Shown here: one piece after another, positions 1 through 8,889 of the stretch
Layout of the letters: every line of letters begins with the position of its first letter
Numbering within the stretch: the stretch's first letter is position 1
Origin: Thermotogae bacterium
GTDB taxonomy: Bacteria; Thermotogota; Thermotogae; Mesoaciditogales; Mesoaciditogaceae
Assembly: GCA_026988035.1 (NCBI GenBank)
Contig: JALSLY010000031.1
Span: 1-61,350, forward strand
Direction: 5' to 3'
Length of the DNA stretch: 61,350 nt
Notes under the pieces: model-generated
The model's database searches: none
Seen by the model: only the letters and a program-made list of their open reading frames with translations
Told to the model about the DNA's origin: nothing
Program-made: the position numbers and the translations under genes

Positions 1-146
1 GTTTCCGGAACTCGCATTCCAAACAAACTCTTTAATACATCACCAAAAGGCGTATAAACGGATCCAAATGCTAAGTTTAAAACAACGAAAATTGTAAGCA
101 AAGGAAGGACCAGTAGAAAAGTCCTCCCCCTACCAATTTTCACCAT
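1..146 (-). CDS. btuC: ABC transporter permease, FecCD/BtuC type (partial, N-terminus)
   Basis: Only about the first 48 codons are in the window; the gene runs off the left edge. The visible part has a basic N-terminus followed by a hydrophobic first membrane helix and then an acidic/aromatic loop, as in FecCD-family permeases that import cobalamin or siderophores. The ATG at 144-146 overlaps the end of the upstream substrate-binding gene by 7 bases, so the two are translationally coupled. The B12 riboswitch upstream of the pair points to cobalamin as substrate. Family assignment rests on a short stretch plus context. Confidence 0.7.
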   Translation of the reverse strand, partial: MVKIGRGRTFLLVLPLLTIFVVLNLAFGSVYTPFGDVLKSLFGMRVPE

Positions 147-1030
147 GATCTGCTAAATATATTGTAAAGTTGCTCAAGAAGGTCAACAAGCTTTGTGTTT
201 GGTTGTGAAGCAATGTTTCCATTAATTGCATAAACGTGCCCTTCTTTAACAGCCCTTAAGTCTTTGAAAGCAGGATAGTCCCTAAACGCCTTTATAGCAG
301 CTTTTTGGCCATGTGGAGCATAATAGGGAACTAAGATAATATCCGGATCCTGAGAAACCACAAACTCTGGACTCACAGGCAACCATCCATTGGGTCCAGC
401 GTAATTTCCTGTGATGTTTACACCACCAGCAAGAGAGATAATTTCATTGAGAAAAGAACCCATCCCTGCTGTCCATATCTGTTTGTATGGAGAACCATAG
501 AAAACTTTTGGCCTTTTTGAAATAGGAATTTTGTATGCCGCTTCCGCAATTTTCATAACTTTTGAGCTTAAAGCTTTAACAAGCTTTTGGCCTTTCTTAG
601 GATTTCCCATGATCGTCGCAACGTCTATGATATCTCTGTAAACTCCATTAAGATTTTTGGCATTAAGCACAAATGCTTTTATTCCAAGTTTTGTGAGCTT
701 TTCGTATTGTGGAAGTTGGAAACCACCAAACATGAAAACAACATCTGGTTTCAAAGAAACTATCTTTTCCAGATTCAGTGGATAGAGGAGTCCAATATTT
801 TCAGCTTTAGTGTAAGAATCATACTTTGTCACACCGACTATCTTATTAGCATAACCAAGTTTAATTAAGAAATCCGTGACAGAAGGAGCAGCATCGATAA
901 CGCGTTCTGGTTGACTTTCAAACGTAACCGCATGCCCAGCGTCGTCAACCAGAGTTAATGGGTACGTAACTGCAAGCACAATAGAAAAAAGTAAGATCAG
1001 CAACATACCAAAAACTAAATACTTCTTCAT
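140..1030 (-). CDS. btuF: Periplasmic cobalamin-binding protein of an ABC importer
   Basis: A 296-residue substrate-binding protein of the BtuF/FecB-like helical-backbone class. It begins with a signal peptide (basic M-K-K-Y then a leucine-rich core to about residue 20), followed by the PERVIDAAPSVTDFL segment typical of the first lobe. There is no lipobox cysteine, so it is probably soluble in the periplasm or anchored only by its leader. A purine-rich Shine-Dalgarno (GGGGG) precedes the ATG. The gene is the first of an operon with a FecCD permease, and the leader carries a cobalamin riboswitch, which is the strongest evidence that the ligand is vitamin B12 or a related corrinoid rather than iron-siderophore. 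Confidence 0.85.
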   Translation of the reverse strand: MKKYLVFGMLLILLFSIVLAVTYPLTLVDDAGHAVTFESQPERVIDAAPSVTDFLIKLGYANKIVGVTKYDSYTKAENIGLLYPLNLEKIVSLKPDVVFMFGGFQLPQYEKLTKLGIKAFVLNAKNLNGVYRDIIDVATIMGNPKKGQKLVKALSSKVMKIAEAAYKIPISKRPKVFYGSPYKQIWTAGMGSFLNEIISLAGGVNITGNYAGPNGWLPVSPEFVVSQDPDIILVPYYAPHGQKAAIKAFRDYPAFKDLRAVKEGHVYAINGNIASQPNTKLVDLLEQLYNIFSRSW

Positions 1031-1044
1031 ATTAAAACCCCCTT

Positions 1045-1078
1045 AAAAAAATTTTAAGGCCGACTTCAAAGTCGGCCT
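1045..1078 (-). terminator. Intrinsic terminator of the B12 riboswitch expression platform
   Basis: On the minus strand an 8-bp stem (arms 1057-1064 and 1071-1078, AGGCCGAC/GTCGGCCT) with a 6-base loop is followed by a run of T residues (1045-1055). It lies between the riboswitch aptamer and the btuF start, so ligand-bound riboswitch probably favours this hairpin and stops transcription before btuF. Confidence 0.85.
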
Positions 1079-1089
1079 GATTTCCCTTT

Positions 1090-1285
1090 TTAACCATGCC
1101 AAACACCTTTCCCGAGTGTCGGAGGTATTCAGAACAGGCAGGTCTCCTGACTTCCGGGTCATTCTCCATCTGCGCCTTCCCAGTTTCCCAGTGGCACTTC
1201 ACAGATATTGTCGCCGGTTACAGTGGCGGGACCGTGCCGGATTTTCACCAGACTTCCCTTTTAAACTTTCGTACCTGTTCTGACA
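1090..1285 (-). ncRNA. Cobalamin riboswitch
   Basis: Read on the minus strand this leader contains the conserved cobalamin aptamer pieces: the GCCACTG core (complement of CAGTGGC near 1190), the AGTCAGGAGACCTGCCT B12-box region near 1135-1155, and a closing P1 stem formed by TCAGAACAGG (1129-1138) with CCTGTTCTGA (1274-1283). A further small hairpin near 1105-1126 could be the regulatory P13 element. With the terminator just downstream it forms a transcription-off switch for the B12 importer. The class is recognised with high confidence; the exact 5' and 3' limits are approximate. Confidence 0.92.
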
Positions 1286-1288
1286 TTC

Positions 1289-1317
1289 ATTTTAACACTT
1301 CAAAAACATTTTTCCAA
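1289..1317 (-). promoter_or_regulatory. Promoter of the riboswitch-btuF operon
   Basis: Minus-strand -35 TTGGAA (1312-1317) and -10 TAAAAT (1289-1294) are separated by 17 bases. The predicted start lies just upstream of the riboswitch P1 stem, as expected. Confidence 0.7.
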
Positions 1318-1366
1318 AGACAAATTTTAATTTACAGTATCAATTTTAATAATTTTCAGAGAAAAA

Positions 1367-1396
1367 TTGTCTGATCCGTTTTTATCAGCATATAAT
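1367..1396 (+). promoter_or_regulatory. Promoter of the P-loop kinase-like/ABC exporter operon
   Basis: TTGTCT (1367-1372) and a perfect TATAAT (1391-1396) with an 18-base spacer, about 100 bases before the first plus-strand gene. Confidence 0.65.
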
Positions 1397-1493
1397 TTAT
1401 TCAAAAGCATGACGTAGATGACGTAATCTTTATCGTGTCTATTTCAAAAACAAGTGATGGAAAACAAGGTTGAAGAGAATGGAGATGGTTGGT

Positions 1494-3188
1494 ATGTCCA
1501 ATGTCGTGGTGATAAATGGAACGTTCATGAACAGCTATTCTCAAGTGCTCCTAAGTCCGTTTTTCCAGAAAATCCTCAGGGAGTACATTTCTTATCTGAG
1601 AATGAGTGACCGTGGTTTGTTGGAAGTTCTGAAACCCTTTAAATCCAGAACAAAGTATGACTACAAATCCATAACCGAATTTTTGTACACACTTTCGCTT
1701 GAACCAATAAATGAAATGGTCATGCATAATCAAAAAGGATGTAAGACCTGTCTTTATCAGTTTTTAGAAGGCCTTTACAGCTTTTGGAGGCAAAAACAGC
1801 GATTTGTAGTAAAATTCGAAAAGTACCAAAAAGAGCGTAGTGCAAGAGAAGGTGTTATAAAGGGAGCTATTGAAACAGCTCAAGAATTTGAAAACACCAT
1901 GAGAAATTTCCACAGATCACTTCAATTAAACGTTTCCAAGAGAGAAATGAAAGTCTTCCGACAGGATCCTGGAGGAGTACAAGCTACATTTTTGGTGGAT
2001 AAATCATTGGTCCCCCCTCCAAAAAGAATAGGTAAGAGGTGGATGTACTCTGTACCGTTTATTTGGAGCGTCGTGGTCGAGCCACCTGTTATTTTTTATA
2101 CAAAGTCTAACAAGAGAAAGGGAGTTTTTCCAGTTATAGATGAGGAGATTCTTGACAAAATACAATTTGACACAAAGAAATGGTATGCTTTACCTTTAAG
2201 AGTTGGCAGACATCTCATATATTTTTACATAAACAAAGAATATCTTGTTCACGCAGTTGGATTGGCTAATCTATATGAACTGGCAAGTCCGTCCGAGCTT
2301 GGAGAACCTGATGGACTCATTGTCTTTGGATACCCATTCGAAAAATGTGAACCATCTTACAGAAACGGAATAATTTATCACGATGGCTTCTATGTTGGAA
2401 TAATCCCTGATCTCGAGGAAAACGATTATTTCGGATACGCCAAAAAGATTTTGCTGACCGTTCACAACTTAAAAGTTATAGATGAAGGAAGGCTTCCAAT
2501 TCATGGATCACTTGCCAAAATAACTCTCAAAAACGGAAGAAGTGCAAATGCCATGTTTGTTGGTGACAGCGGAGCTGGGAAGTCAGAAACACTCGATGCA
2601 CTTGGCAGGTTAGATGAGATTGCAAACGTCGAGATCATTATAGATGATATGGGATCTTTGGATGTAAAAGACGGCAAAATAGTTGCTTATGGAACAGAGA
2701 CAGGCGCCTTTGTAAGGCTTGACGACCTCCCGCCTGGTTATGCTTACGCCACTATAGATAGGAGTATATTCATGAATCCCAATCAGACTAATGCAAGAGT
2801 CATAGTACCTTATGACAATTATGCTGAGATAATAGAACCAACCCCCATAGACTTTTTTCTGTATGCCAACAACTATACATTTGTCGAGCGTGAAGAAGAC
2901 AGAGTAAAGTTTTTCAAAAACACAGAAGATGCTCTTAAAGTCTTTTCAGAAGGTGCAAGGATGGCTAAAGGAACAACTGCAGAAAAGGGTTTGTCACACT
3001 CCTACTTTGCGAATCCATTCGGAGCAATTCAAAGAAGAAAAGAGCACGAAGTTATAGCAAAAAAGTTTGTGAAGAGGATGTTTGAAACGGGAGTAAAAGT
3101 TGGAGAAATAAGAACTATGCTTGGAGTTGCAGGATACGAAAAGCAAGGAACAACCATGGCCGCAAGAGCTTTGGCCAAGCTGTTGTAA
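1494..3188 (+). CDS. PEPCK/HPr-kinase-like P-loop protein of unknown substrate
   Basis: A 564-residue protein (from ATG 1494, which has GGAG at 1481-1484; a TTG at 1470 would add 8 residues). The C-terminal half carries a Walker A motif GDSGAGKSE (about residues 357-365 from this start) and an acidic IIIDDMGSL strand shortly after, the arrangement of the HprK/PEP-carboxykinase fold in which P-loop and a nearby carboxylate bind Mg-nucleotide. The N-terminal 350 residues are not recognisable to me. Canonical PEPCK substrate motifs are not evident, so calling it PEP carboxykinase would overreach; related proteins are often so named automatically. It is followed after 2 bases by an ABC-2 export system, suggesting one transcript. 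Confidence 0.6.
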   Translation: MSNVVVINGTFMNSYSQVLLSPFFQKILREYISYLRMSDRGLLEVLKPFKSRTKYDYKSITEFLYTLSLEPINEMVMHNQKGCKTCLYQFLEGLYSFWRQKQRFVVKFEKYQKERSAREGVIKGAIETAQEFENTMRNFHRSLQLNVSKREMKVFRQDPGGVQATFLVDKSLVPPPKRIGKRWMYSVPFIWSVVVEPPVIFYTKSNKRKGVFPVIDEEILDKIQFDTKKWYALPLRVGRHLIYFYINKEYLVHAVGLANLYELASPSELGEPDGLIVFGYPFEKCEPSYRNGIIYHDGFYVGIIPDLEENDYFGYAKKILLTVHNLKVIDEGRLPIHGSLAKITLKNGRSANAMFVGDSGAGKSETLDALGRLDEIANVEIIIDDMGSLDVKDGKIVAYGTETGAFVRLDDLPPGYAYATIDRSIFMNPNQTNARVIVPYDNYAEIIEPTPIDFFLYANNYTFVEREEDRVKFFKNTEDALKVFSEGARMAKGTTAEKGLSHSYFANPFGAIQRRKEHEVIAKKFVKRMFETGVKVGEIRTMLGVAGYEKQGTTMAARALAKLL

Positions 3189-3190
3189 TC

Positions 3191-4129
3191 ATGAAACACG
3201 GAAAAATTCAAAAGCATGGAAAGGTAATAGAAGTTAAAAACCTAAAAAAGTTTTATGGTCGTTTTGAGGCATTAAAAGGTATAAACATAGAACTATATAA
3301 GGGAGAAATATTTGGTTTTCTTGGTCCAAATGGAGCAGGTAAAACCACTACTCTCGAAATTCTCGAAGGCCTTCGACGCCCTTCAGAAGGAGAAATGTGG
3401 TTTTTGGGAGAAAAAATACATGGCGATGTGCCCCCGAAAATCAAAGAAAAAATTGGAGTCGTTCTTCAAGAAACGCGCTTTCTTGATCATCTTAAAGTCA
3501 AGGAAGTCTTAGAGCTATTTGCCTCTTTCTTTAAAAACTCTTTGGGTGTAAAAAATGTTCTGAGGACTGTGAAACTTGAAGAAAAGGAAAACACCTATTC
3601 TGAAAATCTTTCTGGAGGACAAAAGCAAAGATTAGCTATCGCAGTATCGATCATCAACGATCCCGAGATCATCTTTTTAGATGAACCCACGGCAGGTCTT
3701 GATCCTCAATCTCGAGAATCCATCTGGAATCTGATCGAGGAACTTAAATCATATGGGAAAACCATTTTCTTGACAACTCACTACATGGAAGAAGCTCAAC
3801 GACTCTGCGATCGCGTTGCCATCATAGACCATGGACAAATTATAGAGCTTGGCACACCAGCAGAATTGATATCCAAGTATGGTGGAAAGAGCGAAGTGGA
3901 CTTTGAATGTTCGCCGACACCGACTACCGTAGCTCTAAATGCCCTTGGTGAAAATCTCATAATTTCAGGCGACCATTTTAGAATCATGACACAAAATCTC
4001 ACAAAGACTCTTGAAGCTCTCGTCTTATGGTCAAAAAAATTCGATATCTCCCTGACAAACGTATTTCTAATTGAACCAAACCTCGAAGACGTTTTTCTTA
4101 AACTTACAGGTAGAGGTTTAAGAGATTGA
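3191..4129 (+). CDS. ABC-2 exporter ATP-binding protein
   Basis: A 312-residue ATPase of the DrrA/CcmA/NodI class. It shows Walker A GPNGAGKT (residues 45-52), signature LSGGQ (140-144), Walker B IFLDEP (161-166) and the switch histidine in LTTHYMEE. The C-terminal 80 residues after the nucleotide-binding domain match the extra domain common in drug and antibiotic exporters of this class. It lies 2 bases after the P-loop protein and overlaps the first permease gene by 4 bases, so ATPase and two permeases form one export complex in the inner membrane. The exported substrate cannot be read from sequence. Confidence 0.88.
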   Translation: MKHGKIQKHGKVIEVKNLKKFYGRFEALKGINIELYKGEIFGFLGPNGAGKTTTLEILEGLRRPSEGEMWFLGEKIHGDVPPKIKEKIGVVLQETRFLDHLKVKEVLELFASFFKNSLGVKNVLRTVKLEEKENTYSENLSGGQKQRLAIAVSIINDPEIIFLDEPTAGLDPQSRESIWNLIEELKSYGKTIFLTTHYMEEAQRLCDRVAIIDHGQIIELGTPAELISKYGGKSEVDFECSPTPTTVALNALGENLIISGDHFRIMTQNLTKTLEALVLWSKKFDISLTNVFLIEPNLEDVFLKLTGRGLRD

Positions 4130-5310
4130 AAGAGACTTGGAATTTTTTCAAGGTTCATCTTTTGTCAGACTTAAGAAACAAAAGATCCATATTTTGGGTT
4201 GTGATCTTTCCAATCCTATTGTTTACTATATTGGTTTTAACCTTCTCAAACCTTGGAGTGAAAGGTTCCATAAACTTTAAAATAATCTTGATAAACGACT
4301 CTCAAAAGGCCAATGGACCAAACTTTTCAAGGGAACTTGTCAACGCTTTCAGATCTCTTTCATTTCCAAATAAAGATGCCATTTTTACTTTGACCATGAT
4401 GAAAAAGAAAGATACGAATGCGGCCTTTGAAAAGGTCATTTATTCCGAAGCTGATGCTGTACTCATTATACCAAAAGATTTCAATTCTGCCATAGCTCGT
4501 TCTATCCTGTTTAGCAAATTGGGGATCTCAGCACCGCTGGTGCCGATAAAGGTTTTCTATGTTCCAAATCGAGCCTCGTCAAATCTGGCAGAAAGTGCAA
4601 TAGAAGGAACAATTGGTCAAATAAATTCATACCTCACCGCTCGCTTTGGTTACACTCTGAAAGCCATAAAGGTTAAAAGCAAAACTTTTGGCAGCATTAT
4701 GGAATCTCCATCATACACGAATTTTGTCGCACCCGGGATAATGGTAATTGCCGCTTTTATGACTGGTTTGCTTTTAGTTGCACCAAAAATAGCTATGATG
4801 AGACGGTACGCTGTCATGAAAAAGTATGCCTCCACGCCCGTAAATCCCTATTCTTTCTTCTTGGGGTTCACTGCTTCAAGGCTTTTTATAATGATAATTC
4901 AGTACATAGGTCTCGCTTTGTTTTCAACGTTCGTTTTGGGAGCCGTCATTCGTGCCTTTTCATGGCAAGCATTTCTTTATTATCTGTTTTCGTGTGCTGT
5001 TTACGCCGCGATAGGATTTGTTGTGGGCTTTATTGCCTCTGGTCCAACTTCTGTTGGGGCGGTGTCAAGCCTTATCAACCTTCCACTCGAATTTTTGGCT
5101 GGTATATATTTCCCGTTATACAACCTACCTTGGTATATAAATATCTTCGTTTATATAAATCCTTTATGGTATTCAACCAACGCTCTTCGTCAATTTCTTG
5201 GAGTTGCCATGTCAACAACTCCCATGTGGATGAATATTCTGGTTCCAGGAATATGGTTGATAGCATCGATCGCTTTTTCGTCAGTACGGCAAAACCTGGA
5301 GAAGGAATGA
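4126..5310 (+). CDS. ABC-2 type transporter permease
   Basis: A 394-residue membrane protein starting with TTG inside an ATTGA overlap with the ATPase stop. Topology is typical of ABC-2 permeases (NatB/YhaP-like long form): one N-terminal helix (about 20-42), a large external domain of about 150 residues, then five more helices from about residue 195 to the end, including the FVAPGIMVIAAFMTG stretch. It forms a heterodimeric pore with the next gene. The large outer loop resembles that of exporters for peptides, lipids or drugs, but substrate is unknown. Confidence 0.85.
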   Translation: MKETWNFFKVHLLSDLRNKRSIFWVVIFPILLFTILVLTFSNLGVKGSINFKIILINDSQKANGPNFSRELVNAFRSLSFPNKDAIFTLTMMKKKDTNAAFEKVIYSEADAVLIIPKDFNSAIARSILFSKLGISAPLVPIKVFYVPNRASSNLAESAIEGTIGQINSYLTARFGYTLKAIKVKSKTFGSIMESPSYTNFVAPGIMVIAAFMTGLLLVAPKIAMMRRYAVMKKYASTPVNPYSFFLGFTASRLFIMIIQYIGLALFSTFVLGAVIRAFSWQAFLYYLFSCAVYAAIGFVVGFIASGPTSVGAVSSLINLPLEFLAGIYFPLYNLPWYINIFVYINPLWYSTNALRQFLGVAMSTTPMWMNILVPGIWLIASIAFSSVRQNLEKE

Positions 5311-5314
5311 TGAA

Positions 5315-6415
5315 ATGGTTAAAAGTCATTCTCAAATGAAAAACTTTTTCGAGCTTGTACGCAAATCTTTCTATATGTTTATTCGAGATCGCCAGGCTAC
5401 GATCATGATATTTATTTCACCTATAGTCTTTATGTTAATTATTGGGTTCGTTATTTCAGGCATTTCAGGCGGAACGACTTCTGTGAATGTGAAAGTTGCC
5501 GCTTACACTTCAAATTCTTCGAATTACGAGCAACTTTTCAAAAAAGCAGCTGAAAAATCTGGAATTGAGCCAATTTTTGTTAAAGATAAAAATGATGTCA
5601 AAAAACTCGTTAATTCCGGAAAGGTACAAATGGGGATATCACTTGAATCATCCACAGTGACTTTCTTTTACAACCAATCTTTTGGCCAGTATAACAACTA
5701 TCTGAAAGACCTCCAATCGTTCATAGTTCAAGCCATAAGAGAAGAGATATCAGGAATTCCGATGTACATACAAATCGTTCCAAACAGCCTAAAAACAGGT
5801 TCAAGCCTTACTGTCATATCATTTATAGTACCTGGCATTCTCGCAATTGCAATAATGATGGCTGGCGTTTTTGGAATGGCAACAACGCTTGGTACATATC
5901 GCGAAAACGGATCTCTGAAAAGATTAAGAACAACGCCTTTAAATGGTAGCCTCTTTGTTTTCTCAATCGCTCTTAACAGATTCTGGTCTTCAATACTTTC
6001 TTCATACATTACCGTCTTGATGTCTGAATGGATCTTCTCAACTAATTACAACATCAATTGGCCCCTTTTCTCCATTTTGATGGCAAGCGCCGTTTTTATG
6101 TCCCTTGGATTTGGAACTGCTTTTTCAGTTGTTTTTAAGGATTTATGGACAATTTTAAATTTTTCCACAATTGTTTTGGTAATCATGATGCTCTTTTCCA
6201 ACGTTTTTTATCCATTCTCCATTATGCCTGAATATATGAAGGTAATTGCGCGTGTGATGCCCATAACCTATTTTGCTCAAGGCTTACGATATACCCTTGG
6301 CATAGCCCCAGTATATCTGTGGAAATTTACTCTCATCAATATCATTTTCGCCTTTGGAGGATTATTAATGATAGTCCTGGGAGGAAAAGCCATATTCTAT
6401 CTCGAAAAAAGATAA
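5315..6415 (+). CDS. ABC-2 type transporter permease
   Basis: A 366-residue partner permease with the same plan as its neighbour: N-terminal helix (ATIMIFISPIVFMLIIGFV), an external domain of about 120 residues, then FIVPGILAIAIMMAGV and four further helices. GGAGAAGG just upstream of the preceding stop serves as ribosome-binding site; an internal ATG at 5336 is an alternative start. It closes the plus-strand operon and converges on glgC; I see no intrinsic terminator in the 30-base gap between them. Confidence 0.85.
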   Translation: MVKSHSQMKNFFELVRKSFYMFIRDRQATIMIFISPIVFMLIIGFVISGISGGTTSVNVKVAAYTSNSSNYEQLFKKAAEKSGIEPIFVKDKNDVKKLVNSGKVQMGISLESSTVTFFYNQSFGQYNNYLKDLQSFIVQAIREEISGIPMYIQIVPNSLKTGSSLTVISFIVPGILAIAIMMAGVFGMATTLGTYRENGSLKRLRTTPLNGSLFVFSIALNRFWSSILSSYITVLMSEWIFSTNYNINWPLFSILMASAVFMSLGFGTAFSVVFKDLWTILNFSTIVLVIMMLFSNVFYPFSIMPEYMKVIARVMPITYFAQGLRYTLGIAPVYLWKFTLINIIFAFGGLLMIVLGGKAIFYLEKR

Positions 6416-6445
6416 ACGCATTTTTAGTTCTCCACGGAAAAATAA

Positions 6446-7708
6446 TTAACGTTCCCTTAAGTTTTGACCGCTTTCCAAAGTTTTAATTCCAATTTTCTCC
6501 ATATCGAGGAAATTGTCAACGGAGCAGTTCTTGCCTATATGTGCACCTGAAGCTATAAGAACCCTTTCTCCTATAACACTTATGCCATGATTGTAAATAT
6601 CTGGCCGTTCCACGTTTTCAATTTCTTCTCCTACTCCTATGGATACACCATCTTTCACGATCACGTTTTCACTTATTACCGCGTTTTCCACATGGCAGTT
6701 TCGGCCAATATCCACGTTTGTCATAATAACAGAGTTTTTCACCAAACTACCTTCTCCAACTTTGACACCTTGAAAAAGCACGCTTCCCTCCACGTCACCA
6801 TAAACAATACACCCTTCACTCACAAGAGAATTTATGACTTTTGATTTTTTCCCAAAAAAAGCCGGAGGCATCTCTTCGCTGTGTGTATAAAAACGCCAGT
6901 TTGGATCGTAGAGATTAAGAGCCGGCATTGGATGTGTAAGCTCAAGATTAGTTACCCAGAATGAATACACAGTTCCAACATCACGCCAATACCCATCAAA
7001 CTCGTAAGCGTACATATGCCGTTTTTCCAAAAGCATTCTTGGTATCACGTTTCTGCCAAAATCATGTGCAGAATTCGGATCATTTGCATCTTCAATGAGA
7101 GCCTTCTTCAATATTTTCCAGTTAAACAAATATATACCCATAGACACAAGTTGAGAACGCGGGCGAGAAGGTTTCTCTTCAAAATCAACTATACGATAAA
7201 TGTTATCCGTTATGATCGTTCCAAATCTGCTCGCATCTGAAAGTGGAACGCGAACACAGGCAATCGTCGCCTCCGATCCTTTTGATATGTGAAAGTCCAA
7301 CATTTCATTGTAATCCATGGCGTAGACATGATCTCCTGAGAGCACAAGAACATATTTTGGAGAAAATTGATCGATGAAATCCATGTTTTGATGAATGGCG
7401 TGCGCGGTTCCTTTGTACCATTCACCCTTTGAGGAAGCTGCATAAGGTGAAAGAATTGATAAACCACCTTGTTTTCTGTCGAGATCCCAATCTCGTCCTA
7501 TGCCAAGGTGTTTACTTAACACTCGAGGTTTATACTGAGTCAAAACTCCCACCGTGTAGATCGATGAATTTGTACAATTAGACAGCGTGAAATCTATTAT
7601 TCTATACTTTCCTCCAAAAGGTACGGCCGGCTTCACGATATTTTCTGTTAGAACCCCAAGCCTTGTACCTTGTCCACCTGCAAGTATCATGGCAACTACA
7701 TCTGTCAA
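6446..7708 (-). CDS. glgC: Glucose-1-phosphate adenylyltransferase, catalytic subunit
   Basis: Makes ADP-glucose from ATP and glucose 1-phosphate, the committed step of glycogen synthesis. From a TTG start at 7708 (GAGGGGA 7 bases upstream) it is 420 residues, the normal GlgC length. The nucleotidyltransferase motif AGGQGTRL (residues 10-17), the [15 protein letters not shown] segment, the GDHVYAMDY metal site and the C-terminal left-handed beta-helix repeats (from about 300) are all present. A longer frame from 7747 would extend into glgD and lacks a better ribosome site. It follows glgD by 16 bases and is the last gene of the long minus-strand run. Confidence 0.95.
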   Translation of the reverse strand: MTDVVAMILAGGQGTRLGVLTENIVKPAVPFGGKYRIIDFTLSNCTNSSIYTVGVLTQYKPRVLSKHLGIGRDWDLDRKQGGLSILSPYAASSKGEWYKGTAHAIHQNMDFIDQFSPKYVLVLSGDHVYAMDYNEMLDFHISKGSEATIACVRVPLSDASRFGTIITDNIYRIVDFEEKPSRPRSQLVSMGIYLFNWKILKKALIEDANDPNSAHDFGRNVIPRMLLEKRHMYAYEFDGYWRDVGTVYSFWVTNLELTHPMPALNLYDPNWRFYTHSEEMPPAFFGKKSKVINSLVSEGCIVYGDVEGSVLFQGVKVGEGSLVKNSVIMTNVDIGRNCHVENAVISENVIVKDGVSIGVGEEIENVERPDIYNHGISVIGERVLIASGAHIGKNCSVDNFLDMEKIGIKTLESGQNLRER

Positions 7709-7724
7709 CTTCTCATCCCCTCTT

Positions 7725-8834
7725 TTACATAACCTGCCATTTTCCAAAGATCAAAGGTTCATCATATCCCTTATAGACGCGTTCCGAACGAATCGTGACA
7801 TTCTTATCAAGAATGCAGTTATTGATCTTGGCCCCTTCTTCGATCACGGATCCCTCAAGAACGATGGAGTCCTCTACCACGGCTCCAGATCTAATCTCAA
7901 CATTCCGAAATATCACGCTGTCCACTACATTACCAGAAATTATACTCCCATCGGCAACGATCGAATTTTTCACGGATCCCGTCGAGGTGATCTTGGGAGG
8001 TGCTAAATCCTTTAATTTGGTGAATATCTTCCCATTTTGATAAAAGAGCTCATGGGAAATTTCCTGATTTAACATATCCATATTTATTCTCTTGTATTCT
8101 AAAATGGATTTTTTTGCGTTGCGCCAATAACCGGTGAACTCGTACGACATGATCCGCAGCATATCGAGATTTGAAATTATGATATCACTCACGAAATCGT
8201 AACCTCCGTTTGGCACAGCTGCATACAACAGATCCATGAGCATCTTTTTGTTTACAAAATACACACCCAGATTTATTTTATCTCCCTCAGGATTTGGATG
8301 TTTCTCTTCGAATTTCACTATTTTTCCTTCACTGTTTGTTTTAACAACACCATAAAGTTTCGGATCGTATCCTTCAATTGACTTGGTCATAATAGTTATA
8401 TCAGCCATCGATGTCATATGATAATCGTAAAGAGCGTTGAAATCAAAGTTGAATACGTGATCTCCCGAACCTATAAGGACATAATCTTCACTTCCCCTTC
8501 TAAGAATGGTTATATTCTGATACATAGCATCAGCTGTACCCCGATACCAGTATTGATCATTTTCGCTTACATAGGGTTGAAGAATGTAAAGCCCCCCTCT
8601 TTTTCTATCCAAATCCCATTCTCTACCTGAACCCAAGTGATCCATAAGGCTACGAGGATTATATTGAGTAAGAACACCCACCTTTTTTATGCCAGCCCTT
8701 ACCATATTAGAAAGTGTGAAATCTATAGCGCGATATTTCCCACCAATGGGAACGGCAGCAGACGCCCTTTTAGAAGTCAGCTTTCCAAGACCTTTCCCTT
8801 TTTCTCCGGCAAGGATCAAACCAAGAACCTTCAA
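7725..8834 (-). CDS. glgD: GlgC-like ADP-glucose pyrophosphorylase subunit
   Basis: A 369-residue paralogue of GlgC. It keeps the fold ([30 protein letters not shown], beta-helix C-terminus) but the nucleotide loop reads AGEKGKGLG instead of AGGxGTRL, losing the GTRL arginine, which is typical of the regulatory or weakly catalytic GlgD partner in Firmicutes. I chose TTG at 8834, preceded by AGGTGGTGA; GTG codons 3 to 9 bases further upstream lie inside that site. It probably forms a hetero-oligomer with GlgC, encoded 16 bases downstream. Confidence 0.92.
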   Translation of the reverse strand: MKVLGLILAGEKGKGLGKLTSKRASAAVPIGGKYRAIDFTLSNMVRAGIKKVGVLTQYNPRSLMDHLGSGREWDLDRKRGGLYILQPYVSENDQYWYRGTADAMYQNITILRRGSEDYVLIGSGDHVFNFDFNALYDYHMTSMADITIMTKSIEGYDPKLYGVVKTNSEGKIVKFEEKHPNPEGDKINLGVYFVNKKMLMDLLYAAVPNGGYDFVSDIIISNLDMLRIMSYEFTGYWRNAKKSILEYKRINMDMLNQEISHELFYQNGKIFTKLKDLAPPKITSTGSVKNSIVADGSIISGNVVDSVIFRNVEIRSGAVVEDSIVLEGSVIEEGAKINNCILDKNVTIRSERVYKGYDEPLIFGKWQVM

Positions 8835-8889
8835 AATCACCACCTCTTTTTAGATGCAGTGAGTGGCATTCTTACAACCGAATTGGAAA

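Noticed and set aside
1096-1374. Plus-strand frame of 92 codons upstream of the P-loop protein
   Set aside because: It is the antisense of the cobalamin riboswitch.
1457-1609. Short plus-strand frame overlapping the start of the P-loop protein
   Set aside because: Considered as a leader peptide, but it has no ribosome site, no biased codons and overlaps a well-supported start.
1494-3188. Calling the P-loop protein PEP carboxykinase
   Set aside because: The P-loop resembles HPr kinase and canonical PEPCK substrate motifs are not evident.
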